From Flavobacteriaceae bacterium (GTDB taxonomy: Bacteria > Bacteroidota > Bacteroidia > Flavobacteriales > Flavobacteriaceae), in NCBI GenBank assembly GCA_030618945.1, contig JAUXCI010000029.1:1-15251 (forward strand): a stretch of DNA of 15,251 nt, given 5' to 3'. The notes beneath the pieces were generated by a model. The model saw nothing but the letters and a program-made list of their open reading frames with translations, was not told where the DNA came from and did not search any database. The position numbers and the translations under genes are program-made. Below are positions 1 through 7,899 of this stretch, in pieces. The first letter of the stretch is position 1. Each line of letters begins with the position of its first letter.

Positions 1-1
1 C

Positions 2-139
2 CGCTTGGCCTCCGACTTAAAAAGAAACTTGATTCAAGCATTCAACTCCGCTTTGGGCATAGCAAAAATAAAAATAGATACAGGAAAAATAGAAACGGAA
101 ACGACAAACAAGGAGGTGGGTTCCTATGACATTTATTAG
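2..139 (+). CDS. C-terminal end of an unrecognised protein (5' end outside window)
   Basis: An open frame runs from the left window edge to a TAG at 137-139 and gives 45 residues. It is basic at first (LASDLKRNLIQAFN), then has an alternating polar/hydrophobic stretch (AKIKIDTGKIETE) and ends in GSYDIY. The composition looks like real protein and the frame is fully open, but a second open frame (ending at 129) covers the same bases with a lower-complexity, Lys/Arg/Asn-rich product. I do not recognise the family from this fragment. About 147 bp separate its stop from the likely start of the transporter gene downstream, so the two need not share a transcript. No function is proposed. Confidence 0.45.
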   Translation, partial: RLASDLKRNLIQAFNSALGIAKIKIDTGKIETETTNKEVGSYDIY

Positions 140-286
140 CTGATTTTATTGAAATAAGATAAACCCGTAATTGTATTGAATTCAAATAGAATGGGTAAGG
201 TATTCTTATATTTTATCTCATTTTCTTTGCCTCTGGCTATAATTTTTTAGATATTGCGATTCAAATTCAAAATACCACATACACTC

Positions 287-1864
287 ATGTTAAGAAAAAT
301 ACTTCCGTTACTGCTGATTTTCATTCCATTTATCACCTTCGCCCAAGAAAAGGGCCTTGATCAAAGGATAGATGAAGCGTTTAAACCTTTTTCTGATTTT
401 ATTTCAGGAATAATATTTTTCAACGTATTTGGAACCCCATTTGTGCTCATTTTATTAGTGGCCTCGGCCCTATTTTTTACCATATATTTTGGCTTTCCAA
501 ATTTCAGATATTTTCATACCGCAATAAACGTGGTAAGGGGTAAATATGACCATGTTGATCATCATGAGGTCGGAGATCCTGAACTAGCGATCGACGGAGA
601 TATTAAAGATACCATTGAAGACGAAAGTAAAGATGGTGAAGTAACTCATTTTCAGGCACTTGCCACAGCTGTGTCAGGTACAGTTGGTAATGGTAACATC
701 GCTGGTGTTGCTTTAGCCATTGCCCTGGGAGGACCGGGCGCAACATTTTGGATGATCGTTTGCGGTTTACTGGGAATGTCAACAAAATTCGTAGAATGCA
801 CCTTAGGGGTTCAATACAGGGATGTAGGTCCAGATGGAACGGTATATGGAGGCCCAATGTATTATATTTCAAAAGGACTTAAGGAAAAGGGGTTTAAAAA
901 TGCCGGTAAAGTGGTTGCAGTTTTGTTTGCAATATTCTGTATTGGAGGTTCCTTTGGAGGTGGAAACGCCGCTCAGTCTAATCAGGCTACTATTGTATTA
1001 AAAGAATTAATGGGCTTGGAAAGCAGCAGTGCAGGGGCAATCATAGGAGTGGTTTTAGCAATCCTGGTTGGTATTATTATTATAGGTGGAATCAAAAGGA
1101 TTGCATCTGTAACGGAAAAAATTGTGCCTTTTATGGCAGTTTTGTATTTCATAGCTTGTATCTATATTATCGGGGCTAATATCAGTTTATTAGACAATGC
1201 TTTAAGTCTAATCGTGACAGAGGCCTTTACGATGAAGGCTGGTATTGGAGGACTTATAGGAGTCCTTTTAGTAGGCTTTAAACGAGCTGCATTTTCGAAT
1301 GAAGCTGGTGCAGGTTCTGCCTCAATTGCGCATTCAGCCGTTAAAACCAAATATTCTGCTTCTGAAGGCTTAGTTGCTTTGTTGGAGCCCTTTATTGATA
1401 CCGTAGTTATCTGTACAATGACAGCCTTGGTCATTATCATATTTAATTTTGGTGGTGCTTTTGAATACGGAGGAGATGGTACCGGAGCCGTTTTTATTGA
1501 TGGTGTTTCTTATGAAGGAGCTGGAATTACATCCAAAGCTTTTGCACAGTATATACCATACTCTAACGTCTTCCTAACAGTTGCCGTAGTGTTATTTGCT
1601 GTTTCCACGATGATCTCATGGTCTTATTATGGATTGCAATCATGGAAATATTTATTTGGAAGAGGAAAAGTTGCTGACCTTACTTATAAATTGATTTTTT
1701 TAATGTTTGTCGTTATAGGAGCTGCTGCAAGTATGAAATCTATTTGGGATTTTTCAGACGCAATGATTTTTGCCATGGTATTCCCAAATATGATAGGATT
1801 ATTCTTCCTTTTCCCAGTAGTTAAAAAACAATTAAAAAGATATTTGACGGCCATAAGAGCGTAA
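287..1864 (+). CDS. AGCS-family sodium:alanine (amino acid) symporter
   Basis: This is a polytopic inner-membrane carrier expected to import alanine or glycine with Na+. The frame is open from a TTG at 254, but I prefer the ATG at 287 (525 aa). From there the protein begins with a signal-peptide-like segment (MLRKILPLLLIFIPFITFAQ), as is common in Bacteroidetes members. Family hallmarks are clear: VGNGNIAGVA (133-142), GGPGATFWM (148-156), GGPMYY (188-193), FSNEAGAGSASIAHS (336-350) and the DTVVICTMTALVII helix (371-384). About ten hydrophobic segments can be picked out. Between the first membrane helix and the GNIAGVA region is an acidic, His-containing loop (residues about 86-119). The helix-hairpin-helix gene follows after 9 bp, so the two are probably cotranscribed. 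A weak -7-like element (TTTCTTTG, 222-229) lies upstream. The substrate is inferred from the family; the family call is firm. Confidence 0.93.
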   Translation: MLRKILPLLLIFIPFITFAQEKGLDQRIDEAFKPFSDFISGIIFFNVFGTPFVLILLVASALFFTIYFGFPNFRYFHTAINVVRGKYDHVDHHEVGDPELAIDGDIKDTIEDESKDGEVTHFQALATAVSGTVGNGNIAGVALAIALGGPGATFWMIVCGLLGMSTKFVECTLGVQYRDVGPDGTVYGGPMYYISKGLKEKGFKNAGKVVAVLFAIFCIGGSFGGGNAAQSNQATIVLKELMGLESSSAGAIIGVVLAILVGIIIIGGIKRIASVTEKIVPFMAVLYFIACIYIIGANISLLDNALSLIVTEAFTMKAGIGGLIGVLLVGFKRAAFSNEAGAGSASIAHSAVKTKYSASEGLVALLEPFIDTVVICTMTALVIIIFNFGGAFEYGGDGTGAVFIDGVSYEGAGITSKAFAQYIPYSNVFLTVAVVLFAVSTMISWSYYGLQSWKYLFGRGKVADLTYKLIFLMFVVIGAAASMKSIWDFSDAMIFAMVFPNMIGLFFLFPVVKKQLKRYLTAIRA

Positions 1865-1873
1865 ATCATATAC

Positions 1874-2755
1874 ATGAAATTATTTGAATCCCATTTCTGG
1901 TATAACAAACGCCAAAGAAATGGGATTTTATTTTTGGTATCCACCTTGATATTATTGCAACTCATCTTGTTTTTTGTTGACTTTTCAGTCGATGAAAATC
2001 AGCAAATTGACAAAGATGAATTCTATGGTTTTCAACATAAAATTGATTCTTTAAAAAAGATCAATAAGGACAGTATAGCTCAACGCACTTACCGGTTTAA
2101 CCCAAACTTCCTTACAGATTTCAGAGCCTATCAAATGGGAATGTCTGAGCAAGAAATAGACCGATTACTCATCTTTAGAGAAAAAGGGAAATATGCAAAT
2201 TCAGTAAGAGAGTTTCAACAAGTCACTGGCGTTAGTGACAGTTTGTTAAACATCATGTCACCTCGTTTCAAATTTCCTGAATGGACCCAAAAAAACAAGA
2301 ATGATCAAAGCAAAAAAAAGACATTGAACCAAACTGAGACCTCCTCACCCGAGAAAATAGAAGAACTCAATAATGTTACTTTCCAAGAACTCAGCCGCAT
2401 AAATGGAGTAAGTGATAAACTCGCAAAAAGAATCATTGCCTACAGAAATAAATTACAAGGCTTTTATGAAGATGATCAGCTCTTTGAAGTATATTATTTA
2501 GACAAAGAAGTTGGTGATCAAATCTTGAAAAGGTTTCAAGTGATTGAAAAGCCGCTTATCCAAAAGATCGACATCAACTCAGCCAGTTTTAAAGAAATCC
2601 TTAAAACCCCTTATATAGATTATAAACTCACCCAAAGAATTTGTAACTACAGAGATGAAAATATTCTATTTAATGACTTGGAAGAATTGAAAGAAATTGA
2701 CTCTTTTCCAATAGAAAAATTTGATAGAATAGCCTTATATTTGTCCGCGCAATAA
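1874..2755 (+). CDS. membrane-anchored helix-hairpin-helix (ComEA-like) protein
   Basis: The 293-residue protein has a short basic N-terminus, one membrane helix (about residues 18-37) and a soluble part made of three repeated units of about 55-60 residues: roughly 75-133, 165-223 and 233-290. Each unit starts with an N-x-(A/V/F)-x-(F/Y)-x-E/D-L/F pattern, reaches a hairpin-like turn (GMSEQEIDRLL, GVSDKLAKRII, YIDYKLTQRI) and ends with an 'F…L' second half, as in paired HhH motifs of ComEA. A Lys/Gln/Ser-rich linker (about 138-162) separates units 1 and 2. By family such domains bind DNA without sequence specificity, and ComEA acts in DNA uptake. Whether this protein does so is inference. It lies 9 bp after the transporter and 10 bp before the acyl-CoA dehydrogenase, so cotranscription is likely, but the functions are unrelated. 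Confidence 0.8.
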   Translation: MKLFESHFWYNKRQRNGILFLVSTLILLQLILFFVDFSVDENQQIDKDEFYGFQHKIDSLKKINKDSIAQRTYRFNPNFLTDFRAYQMGMSEQEIDRLLIFREKGKYANSVREFQQVTGVSDSLLNIMSPRFKFPEWTQKNKNDQSKKKTLNQTETSSPEKIEELNNVTFQELSRINGVSDKLAKRIIAYRNKLQGFYEDDQLFEVYYLDKEVGDQILKRFQVIEKPLIQKIDINSASFKEILKTPYIDYKLTQRICNYRDENILFNDLEELKEIDSFPIEKFDRIALYLSAQ

Positions 2756-2765
2756 AAAGGCTACT

Positions 2766-3905
2766 ATGAATTTTGAAATTTCAGACACTCGGCTTACAAT
2801 AGCACATTCCATCAGAGATTTTGCTAAAAAACATATCAAACCATTTATGATGGATTGGGATGAGCATCAAACCTTTCCGGAAGATCTTTTTCACAAATTA
2901 GGTGAAATGGGATATATGGGGGTGTTGGTTCCGCATGAATATGGAGGCAGTGAAATGGATTACCACGAGTATATCACGGTGATCGAAGAGATTTCAAAAG
3001 TTGATTCATCTATAGGATTATCCTTGGCAGCCCATAACTCGTTATGTACAAATCATATCCTTGAATTTGCAAATGAAGCCCAAAAACAAAAATGGTTACC
3101 AAAATTAGCCCATGGAGAATGGATTGGCGCCTGGGGACTCACAGAGCACAACACCGGTAGTGATGCGGGTGGCATGAGCACAACAGCTGTGGAAGATGGC
3201 GATTCTTATATCATTAACGGTGCGAAAAATTTCATCACCCATGGAATTAGTGGTGATGTTGCAGTAGTTATTGTAAGAACCGGCAACAAGGGTGATTCAC
3301 GAGGCATGACCGCTTTCGTAATTGAAAAAGGAACTCCTGGCTTTTCTTCTGGTAGAAAAGAAAACAAGATGGGAATGAGAGCCTCTGAGACCGCCGAGTT
3401 GATATTTGTCAATTGCAGAGTTCCTAAGGAGAATATTCTTGGAAAAGTTGGCGAAGGATTTATTCAGTCAATGAAGGTATTAGATGGTGGAAGAATCTCA
3501 ATTGGAGCGCTGTCACTCGGTATAGCCAAAGGAGCTTTTGAAGCCGCTCTTAAATATTCTAAAGAAAGAGAGCAATTTGGCCAAGCTATTGGTAAATTCC
3601 AAGCTATTGGTTTTAAACTTGCCGATATGGCTACTGAAATAGAGGCTTCAGAATTATTATTGCATAAAGCTGCACATCTAAAGATCAAAGGTGAAAAAAT
3701 GACTAAAATCGGAGCCATGGCCAAAATGTATGCCTCTGAAGTTTGTGTGAGAGTGGCAAATGAAGCCTTACAAATTCATGGAGGTTATGGTTATACCAAA
3801 GATTTTCCGGTTGAGAAGTTTTATAGAGATGCTAAACTATGCACCATAGGTGAAGGCACAACCGAAATTCAAAAACTGGTAATTTCAAGAAATATCTTAG
3901 AATAA
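2766..3905 (+). CDS. acyl-CoA dehydrogenase
   Basis: This FAD-dependent cytosolic enzyme introduces a trans-2 double bond into acyl-CoA and passes electrons to electron-transfer flavoprotein (fatty acid or branched-chain amino acid breakdown). At 379 aa it has the usual length for short/medium-chain members. The three domains are visible: N-terminal helical (about 1-120), central beta with signature WGLTEHNTGSDAGG (123-136), and C-terminal helical with REQFGQAIGKFQ (268-279) and signature QIHGGYGYTKDFPVEKFYRD (336-355). The likely catalytic base is Glu363 in IGEGTTEIQ. There is no extra domain or break. Chain length specificity cannot be read from the sequence; Bacteroidetes proteins of this type are often labelled butyryl/short-chain. 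It is the last gene of the + strand run and converges on the cca gene with 22 bp between the stops. Confidence 0.95.
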   Translation: MNFEISDTRLTIAHSIRDFAKKHIKPFMMDWDEHQTFPEDLFHKLGEMGYMGVLVPHEYGGSEMDYHEYITVIEEISKVDSSIGLSLAAHNSLCTNHILEFANEAQKQKWLPKLAHGEWIGAWGLTEHNTGSDAGGMSTTAVEDGDSYIINGAKNFITHGISGDVAVVIVRTGNKGDSRGMTAFVIEKGTPGFSSGRKENKMGMRASETAELIFVNCRVPKENILGKVGEGFIQSMKVLDGGRISIGALSLGIAKGAFEAALKYSKEREQFGQAIGKFQAIGFKLADMATEIEASELLLHKAAHLKIKGEKMTKIGAMAKMYASEVCVRVANEALQIHGGYGYTKDFPVEKFYRDAKLCTIGEGTTEIQKLVISRNILE

Positions 3906-3927
3906 CAATTCAGGATTTACAAAATAA

Positions 3928-5352
3928 TTATCTTTTTAAGCCAATAGCAGCGGCCTTTTTTAGCATAAAGCTGAATGCTTCGTCGTAATCATTGGATATT
4001 TCACCTTCTAATATGGCTTCCTTAATAGCGTCTTTTATAATACCTATTTCCCTGCAAGGACTTAAATCAAATGTTTGCATAATTAATTCGCCAGTAATGG
4101 GGGGTTGAAAATTTCTAACATGATCCCGTTCTTCAACTTCCTTAATTTTTTGTCGTACTAATGCGAAATTATTTAGGTACTGCTTTTCCTTTATTAGATT
4201 TTTCGTGGTAATATCCGCCTCGCAATGGATCATCAAATCATCTAAATCATTTCCAGCATCAAAAATAAGCCTTCTCACTGCAGAATCTGTTACATTATCA
4301 GCTATGATAACTGGTCTGGAGCTCATCATAACGATTTTTTGAACGTACTTCATTTTTTCATTCAAAGGCATCTTTAACCGAATGAATATTTTTTTAACCA
4401 TTTTTGATCCAACAAATTCATGACCATGAAAGGTCCAGCCAAGTTTCTTGTCAAAATTTTTGGTAGGAGCTTTACCTATATCGTGCAATAATGCGGCCCA
4501 CCTAAGCCAAAGCTTATCCGTCTTCTTAGATATATTATCAACCACCTGTAAGGTGTGGTAAAAATTATCCTTGTGTTTCTGCCCTTTAATTTGCTCAACA
4601 CCTTTGAGGTCAGAAAGCTCAGGCAAAATAAAATTCATCAACCCGGTTTCATGCAAAAGTTTTAAACCTATTGAGGGTTGATCACTCATAAGGATTTTGT
4701 GAAGCTCTTCCACTACCCTTTCCTGACTTACAATTTGAATACGTTTTGCGTTTCGGGTTATGGAATCAAGGGAATCACTATCAATCTTAAAATTTAACTG
4801 GCTCGAAAAGCGGATGGCCCGCATCATTCTTAACGGATCGTCACTAAAAGTAATATCCGGATCAAGAGGTGTTTTAATCAATTTACGCGCTAAATCACCA
4901 AGTCCGTTGAAGGGGTCAAGTAATACTCCAAAATTATCTTTGTTCAGACTAATAGCCATGGCATTGATAGTGAAATCTCTCCTGTTCTGATCATCCTTCA
5001 AACTTCCACTATCCACTATAGGGTTTCTACTGTGCCTTTCATAAGATTCTTTCCTCGCTCCTACAAATTCTATTTCAAGCTGATCAAACTTTAACATGGC
5101 TGTGCCATAAGTTTTGAATATTTGCACCTTTGGCTTTCGAGGCAACAACTCGGCTACTTTATTGGCCAGTTCAATACCACTACCAACTGCCACAATGTCA
5201 ATGTCCTTGGACTTTGATCTTTTCAATATAAAATCCCTTACAAAGCCTCCTATTACATAGCTGTCTGTATTCAAGGCTACAGCAGCTGAAGAAATATATT
5301 CAAAAACTGGTAACGAAATAGCTGATTGGTAATTTGGCGTTGATTCGGGCAT
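3928..5352 (-). CDS. cca: CCA-adding tRNA nucleotidyltransferase with HD domain
   Basis: This enzyme adds or repairs the 3'-CCA of tRNA (class II nucleotidyltransferase). The frame is open from an ATG at 5382, but I choose the ATG at 5350-5352 (474 aa): it falls one base after the tsaC stop, whereas the upstream choice would overlap tsaC by 29 bp and add an unusual acidic leader. Motifs in order: GGFVRD (35-40), the metal-binding DID (50-52), RRDFTINAMA (124-133) and DPLRMMRAIRF (172-182) in the nucleotidyltransferase and neck. An HD phosphohydrolase-type domain follows with LLHDIGK (288-294) and FHGHE (308-312). Poly(A) polymerases share this architecture, so PcnB activity cannot be excluded from motifs alone. 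No second candidate is visible here, and in Bacteroidetes this type is taken as the CCA enzyme. It is probably translationally coupled to tsaC. Confidence 0.92.
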   Translation of the reverse strand: MPESTPNYQSAISLPVFEYISSAAVALNTDSYVIGGFVRDFILKRSKSKDIDIVAVGSGIELANKVAELLPRKPKVQIFKTYGTAMLKFDQLEIEFVGARKESYERHSRNPIVDSGSLKDDQNRRDFTINAMAISLNKDNFGVLLDPFNGLGDLARKLIKTPLDPDITFSDDPLRMMRAIRFSSQLNFKIDSDSLDSITRNAKRIQIVSQERVVEELHKILMSDQPSIGLKLLHETGLMNFILPELSDLKGVEQIKGQKHKDNFYHTLQVVDNISKKTDKLWLRWAALLHDIGKAPTKNFDKKLGWTFHGHEFVGSKMVKKIFIRLKMPLNEKMKYVQKIVMMSSRPVIIADNVTDSAVRRLIFDAGNDLDDLMIHCEADITTKNLIKEKQYLNNFALVRQKIKEVEERDHVRNFQPPITGELIMQTFDLSPCREIGIIKDAIKEAILEGEISNDYDEAFSFMLKKAAAIGLKR

Positions 5353-5353
5353 A

Positions 5354-5914
5354 TTATTTTCTGATGTATTCGATCTCTCCAAGATCGCCTACTTTTATTA
5401 TTTGAGAAGCGGTGTTTTTAGATTCAACCGCCGGCAAATTTACTATATAATCTACTTGTTTCAAAAGTAAAGGATCAATTTCATCAAATCGTGCAGGAGA
5501 AGGCTCATTGCTAAAATTAGCAGAAGTTGACACAATTGGTCCGCCAAATTTATTTATCAAGGCTTTGCAAAATTCGTTTTGAACGATTCTGACAGCAACA
5601 GTATTGTCTGAGGCAACCACATTCCTGGCCAATCCATCAGGATGATTGTAAATAACTGTAGTTGGCCTCTTTGTTTTATTTAAAAAGCTTGGTATTTTAT
5701 CAGGAATATTAGAGATATATTGTTGTAACATACTTATACTATCTACTAAAATGATCAGGCTCTTACTCTCTGACCGCTGTTTCAGATCAAAAACCTTAGC
5801 TACTGCTGTTTCATTCGTAGCGTCGCAACCCAAACCCCAAATCGTATCTGTTGGATAGATTAATGTACCGCCGGAGGCTAAAACTTTGATAGCGTTTTCA
5901 ATCTCTGTTTTCAT
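5354..5914 (-). CDS. tsaC: threonylcarbamoyl-AMP synthase (TsaC/Sua5/YrdC family)
   Basis: This enzyme makes threonylcarbamoyl-AMP from threonine, bicarbonate and ATP, the first step of the t6A37 modification of ANN-decoding tRNAs. At 186 aa it is a single YrdC domain without the C-terminal Sua5 domain. Visible motifs: YPTDTIWGLGCDA (20-32), K-x-R (45-47) followed by SxSK (48-51), KRPTTVIY (82-89) where other groups have WPGPTT, and STSANFSNEPSP (129-140) with the conserved SxN triad. The start is ATG 5912-5914, the first Met before the conserved core. It lies 38 bp downstream of the glycosyltransferase gene and one base upstream of cca, which places two tRNA maturation enzymes side by side. 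YciO-type paralogues are similar, but the single copy here and the intact KxR/SxN residues favour TsaC. Confidence 0.9.
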   Translation of the reverse strand: MKTEIENAIKVLASGGTLIYPTDTIWGLGCDATNETAVAKVFDLKQRSESKSLIILVDSISMLQQYISNIPDKIPSFLNKTKRPTTVIYNHPDGLARNVVASDNTVAVRIVQNEFCKALINKFGGPIVSTSANFSNEPSPARFDEIDPLLLKQVDYIVNLPAVESKNTASQIIKVGDLGEIEYIRK

Positions 5915-5952
5915 TTAACTTTTTTAATCATTTTATCCCCCATCCGATTCAA

Positions 5953-6702
5953 TCAAAAAGAGCCCTTGGATTTTAACAAGTCCAATTTCTCATACCGCTT
6001 TTTCACTGCTTCAGCATGAATTTTAGCTAATCTAAAACCCTTTTTCCCATCGAGGAATCCAAACCTTATAAGATACAATACTAAAAATCTAAACCCAGGT
6101 TTGATCAATCGATGAATCCGTGGAATTCTCTTCTTGGCCAACAGTATTTCTCTTGCTTGAAGACCCGCATATAGATCCAGTTTCCTGGAATATTGATCAA
6201 TATCTCTAAAAGAAAAATGGTCAATCTTATTCTTTAAAAACCCAATTTCTCCTTTTGATATTATTTTCTCATGAACAAGTTTACCATCATAACTACATTC
6301 ATCCTTCTTAAACAGACGTATGACCTTGTCGGTTTGCCAACCTCCAAATCTTATATTAGTCTCTTTATAATAGAAGTTTCTATAGATATAAAAACCTACA
6401 TAATTCATCGGATGCTTAACCAAAGTCAATATTTCTTTTTTTAAACGAGGTGAAACTCTTTCGTCAGCGTCTAATATATATATCCATTCGTGTTTTGCAA
6501 GATCAATCGCATAATTCTTCTGATTTGAAAAATTGTCAAATTTTCTTTGAATAATTCTCACCTGATGTTTCTCTGCCAAATCAATGGTTCTATCCGTGCT
6601 AAACGAGTCGATCACAATTATTTCATCGGCAAATGATACCGATGCGAGAGCCTCCTCTATAAAGCTTTCTTCATTTAAAGTCGGTATGATGGCGGTTATC
6701 AT
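5953..6702 (-). CDS. GT2 glycosyltransferase, WaaE/KdtX-like (LPS core)
   Basis: This is a GT-A fold inverting glycosyltransferase acting on the cytoplasmic side, probably adding a sugar to the lipopolysaccharide inner core. The 249 residues begin directly with the nucleotide-sugar fold (MITAIIPTLNEESFIEEAL). Then follow IDSFSTDRT (31-39), NQKNYAI (60-66), the metal-binding DAD (78-80), RFGGWQTDKVIRLFKK (118-133) and LVHEKI (142-147). The C-terminal FLDGKKGFRLA (216-226) is typical of the WaaE/beta-1,4-glucosyltransferase subgroup. No membrane helix is clear, though the basic, hydrophobic stretch 198-215 could lie on the membrane surface. It heads the minus-strand run with tsaC and cca, and diverges from a pyruvyl transferase and a Kdo-kinase-like gene, which supports an envelope-glycan role. 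Donor and acceptor cannot be told from the sequence. Confidence 0.87.
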   Translation of the reverse strand: MITAIIPTLNEESFIEEALASVSFADEIIVIDSFSTDRTIDLAEKHQVRIIQRKFDNFSNQKNYAIDLAKHEWIYILDADERVSPRLKKEILTLVKHPMNYVGFYIYRNFYYKETNIRFGGWQTDKVIRLFKKDECSYDGKLVHEKIISKGEIGFLKNKIDHFSFRDIDQYSRKLDLYAGLQAREILLAKKRIPRIHRLIKPGFRFLVLYLIRFGFLDGKKGFRLAKIHAEAVKKRYEKLDLLKSKGSF

Positions 6703-7018
6703 TCTTTAATTAGCTTTCGTGTGTTTTATTCAGAAGAAATCACGATTAAAATCTCGGCTGTAAAATTAACAATTGTTTTCTTATCCAAACCCAATTTACT
6801 TTTAAGTTAACAGCTTTTAATGCATGCAGTCAAGAATAATTACACCAAGCAAACATATACTCAATCTAACTAATTAGAAATCAGATATTCATTTCAAAAA
6901 AATATATGGAAACTTATTGATAAATTCAACTTTACTTCAAAAAAACACATTCTTCAAACCACCTTTTGTCTGAAATTATCACTAATTTCGATTCCTCATA
7001 ATATCATTCGAATAAGAA
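6703..7018. other. 316-bp divergent intergenic region, AT-rich, probable promoters
   Basis: This gap separates the minus-strand glycosyltransferase from the plus-strand pyruvyl transferase. It is strongly AT-rich with short A and T tracts and has no open frame of convincing composition on either strand. No tRNA-like fold or long repeat is seen. A TAnnTTTG match on the minus strand (6850-6857) could drive the glycosyltransferase, leaving a leader of about 140 bases. On the plus strand a one-mismatch version (TAATTTCG, 6983-6990) lies 28 bases before the ATG at 7019. Whether the long minus-strand leader has a regulatory role is unknown. Confidence 0.6.
6850..6857 (-). promoter_or_regulatory. 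possible -7 promoter element for the glycosyltransferase
   Basis: On the minus strand these bases read TATGTTTG, matching the Bacteroidetes -7 consensus TAnnTTTG. I do not find a well-spaced TTG for the -33 element, and the implied leader of about 140 bases before the start at 6702 is long. In DNA this AT-rich a chance match is likely enough that this stays a weak call. Confidence 0.25.
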
Positions 7019-7822
7019 ATGGCTTTTAGATTTCCATGGAATACAAACATCAACGAAGATCAAGTTTTTCTTTCGTATGACAAACATAGAGATAACCTAG
7101 GCGATATTCTAAATCCGCTTATAGCAGAGCATTTTGGATCTAAAGAAGTTAAACGAATTTCCAAAAGAAATTGCAAAAAATTTGAACACTACTTTATGAT
7201 TGGGTCCATACTCCAACGATGTACCGACAAATCAATCATTTGGGGAAGTGGATTGATCTCAAAGAATGCCAAATGCCAGCAAACCCCAAAAATCATATCG
7301 GCCGTAAGAGGCCCTTTGACAAGAAAAAAATTGATCGAACAAGGAATAGCCTGCCCTGAAATTTTTGGCGACCCAGCTTTATTACTTCCTGAAATTCACC
7401 CTTCAACAGATAAAATAAAAAAATATAAATTAGGAATAATTCCGCATTTTAATGATAAAAGTGATGCTTGGCTCAGGCTTGAGTTTTTAAATCAATCTGA
7501 CATAAAAATCATTGATGTTCAAAACAAATACCCACTAAATGTGGTTGATGAGATGCTGTCATGTGAAAAAATAATATCGAGCTCACTACACGGAATCATT
7601 ATTGCAGATGCTTATAAAATACCATCTGTTTGGATTGAATTTGAAAAACCGTTTGAAGATGGTCACTTTAAATTTCAAGATTATTTTCATTCCGTGGGCA
7701 GGTCAGTTAAAGGGCCCGTAAAAATCAATAAATTTAATAATCTTAATGATATTATTAAAGTGTTTGAGCCTTATGAAATAAAGATAGATTTGGAATTGCT
7801 TAAAAATTCATTTCCTTATTAA
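7019..7822 (+). CDS. polysaccharide pyruvyl transferase family protein
   Basis: Proteins of this family transfer pyruvate from phosphoenolpyruvate onto a sugar of an extracellular or surface glycan as a ketal, adding negative charge. The 267-residue protein shows the family pattern: an early NLGDILNPLI (26-35), then HYFMIGSIL (57-65), IIWGSGLI (73-80), AVRGPLTRKKL (95-105), GDPALLLPE (117-125) and the strongly conserved SSSLHGIIIADAYKIPS (187-203). There is no signal peptide or membrane helix, consistent with a cytosolic enzyme acting on a lipid-linked or nucleotide-activated intermediate. It is shorter than many members (often 300-400 aa), but the motifs are intact. A Kdo-kinase-like gene follows after 77 bp and a WaaE-like glycosyltransferase lies divergently upstream, so LPS core or O-glycan is the likeliest acceptor (inference). 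Confidence 0.85.
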   Translation: MAFRFPWNTNINEDQVFLSYDKHRDNLGDILNPLIAEHFGSKEVKRISKRNCKKFEHYFMIGSILQRCTDKSIIWGSGLISKNAKCQQTPKIISAVRGPLTRKKLIEQGIACPEIFGDPALLLPEIHPSTDKIKKYKLGIIPHFNDKSDAWLRLEFLNQSDIKIIDVQNKYPLNVVDEMLSCEKIISSSLHGIIIADAYKIPSVWIEFEKPFEDGHFKFQDYFHSVGRSVKGPVKINKFNNLNDIIKVFEPYEIKIDLELLKNSFPY

Positions 7823-7899
7823 TAGCGCGTCTAAATTAGATTCTTTAACACATAAAAATATTTGGGGATAAAAAGTCCAAAAAATATATCATAAATTTA

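Noticed and set aside
254..286. TTG start at 254 for the AGCS transporter
   Set aside because: It adds 11 basic residues ahead of a well-formed signal-peptide-like start at the ATG 287; the ATG gives the expected N-terminus.
3906..3927. Bidirectional terminator between the acyl-CoA dehydrogenase and cca stops
   Set aside because: The 22-bp gap has no inverted repeat of useful length; only AT-rich sequence is seen.
7823..7899. Separate promoter before the LPS-kinase gene
   Set aside because: The only candidate (AATATTTG) misses the first base of TAnnTTTG and has no -33 partner; read-through from the pyruvyl transferase gene is simpler.
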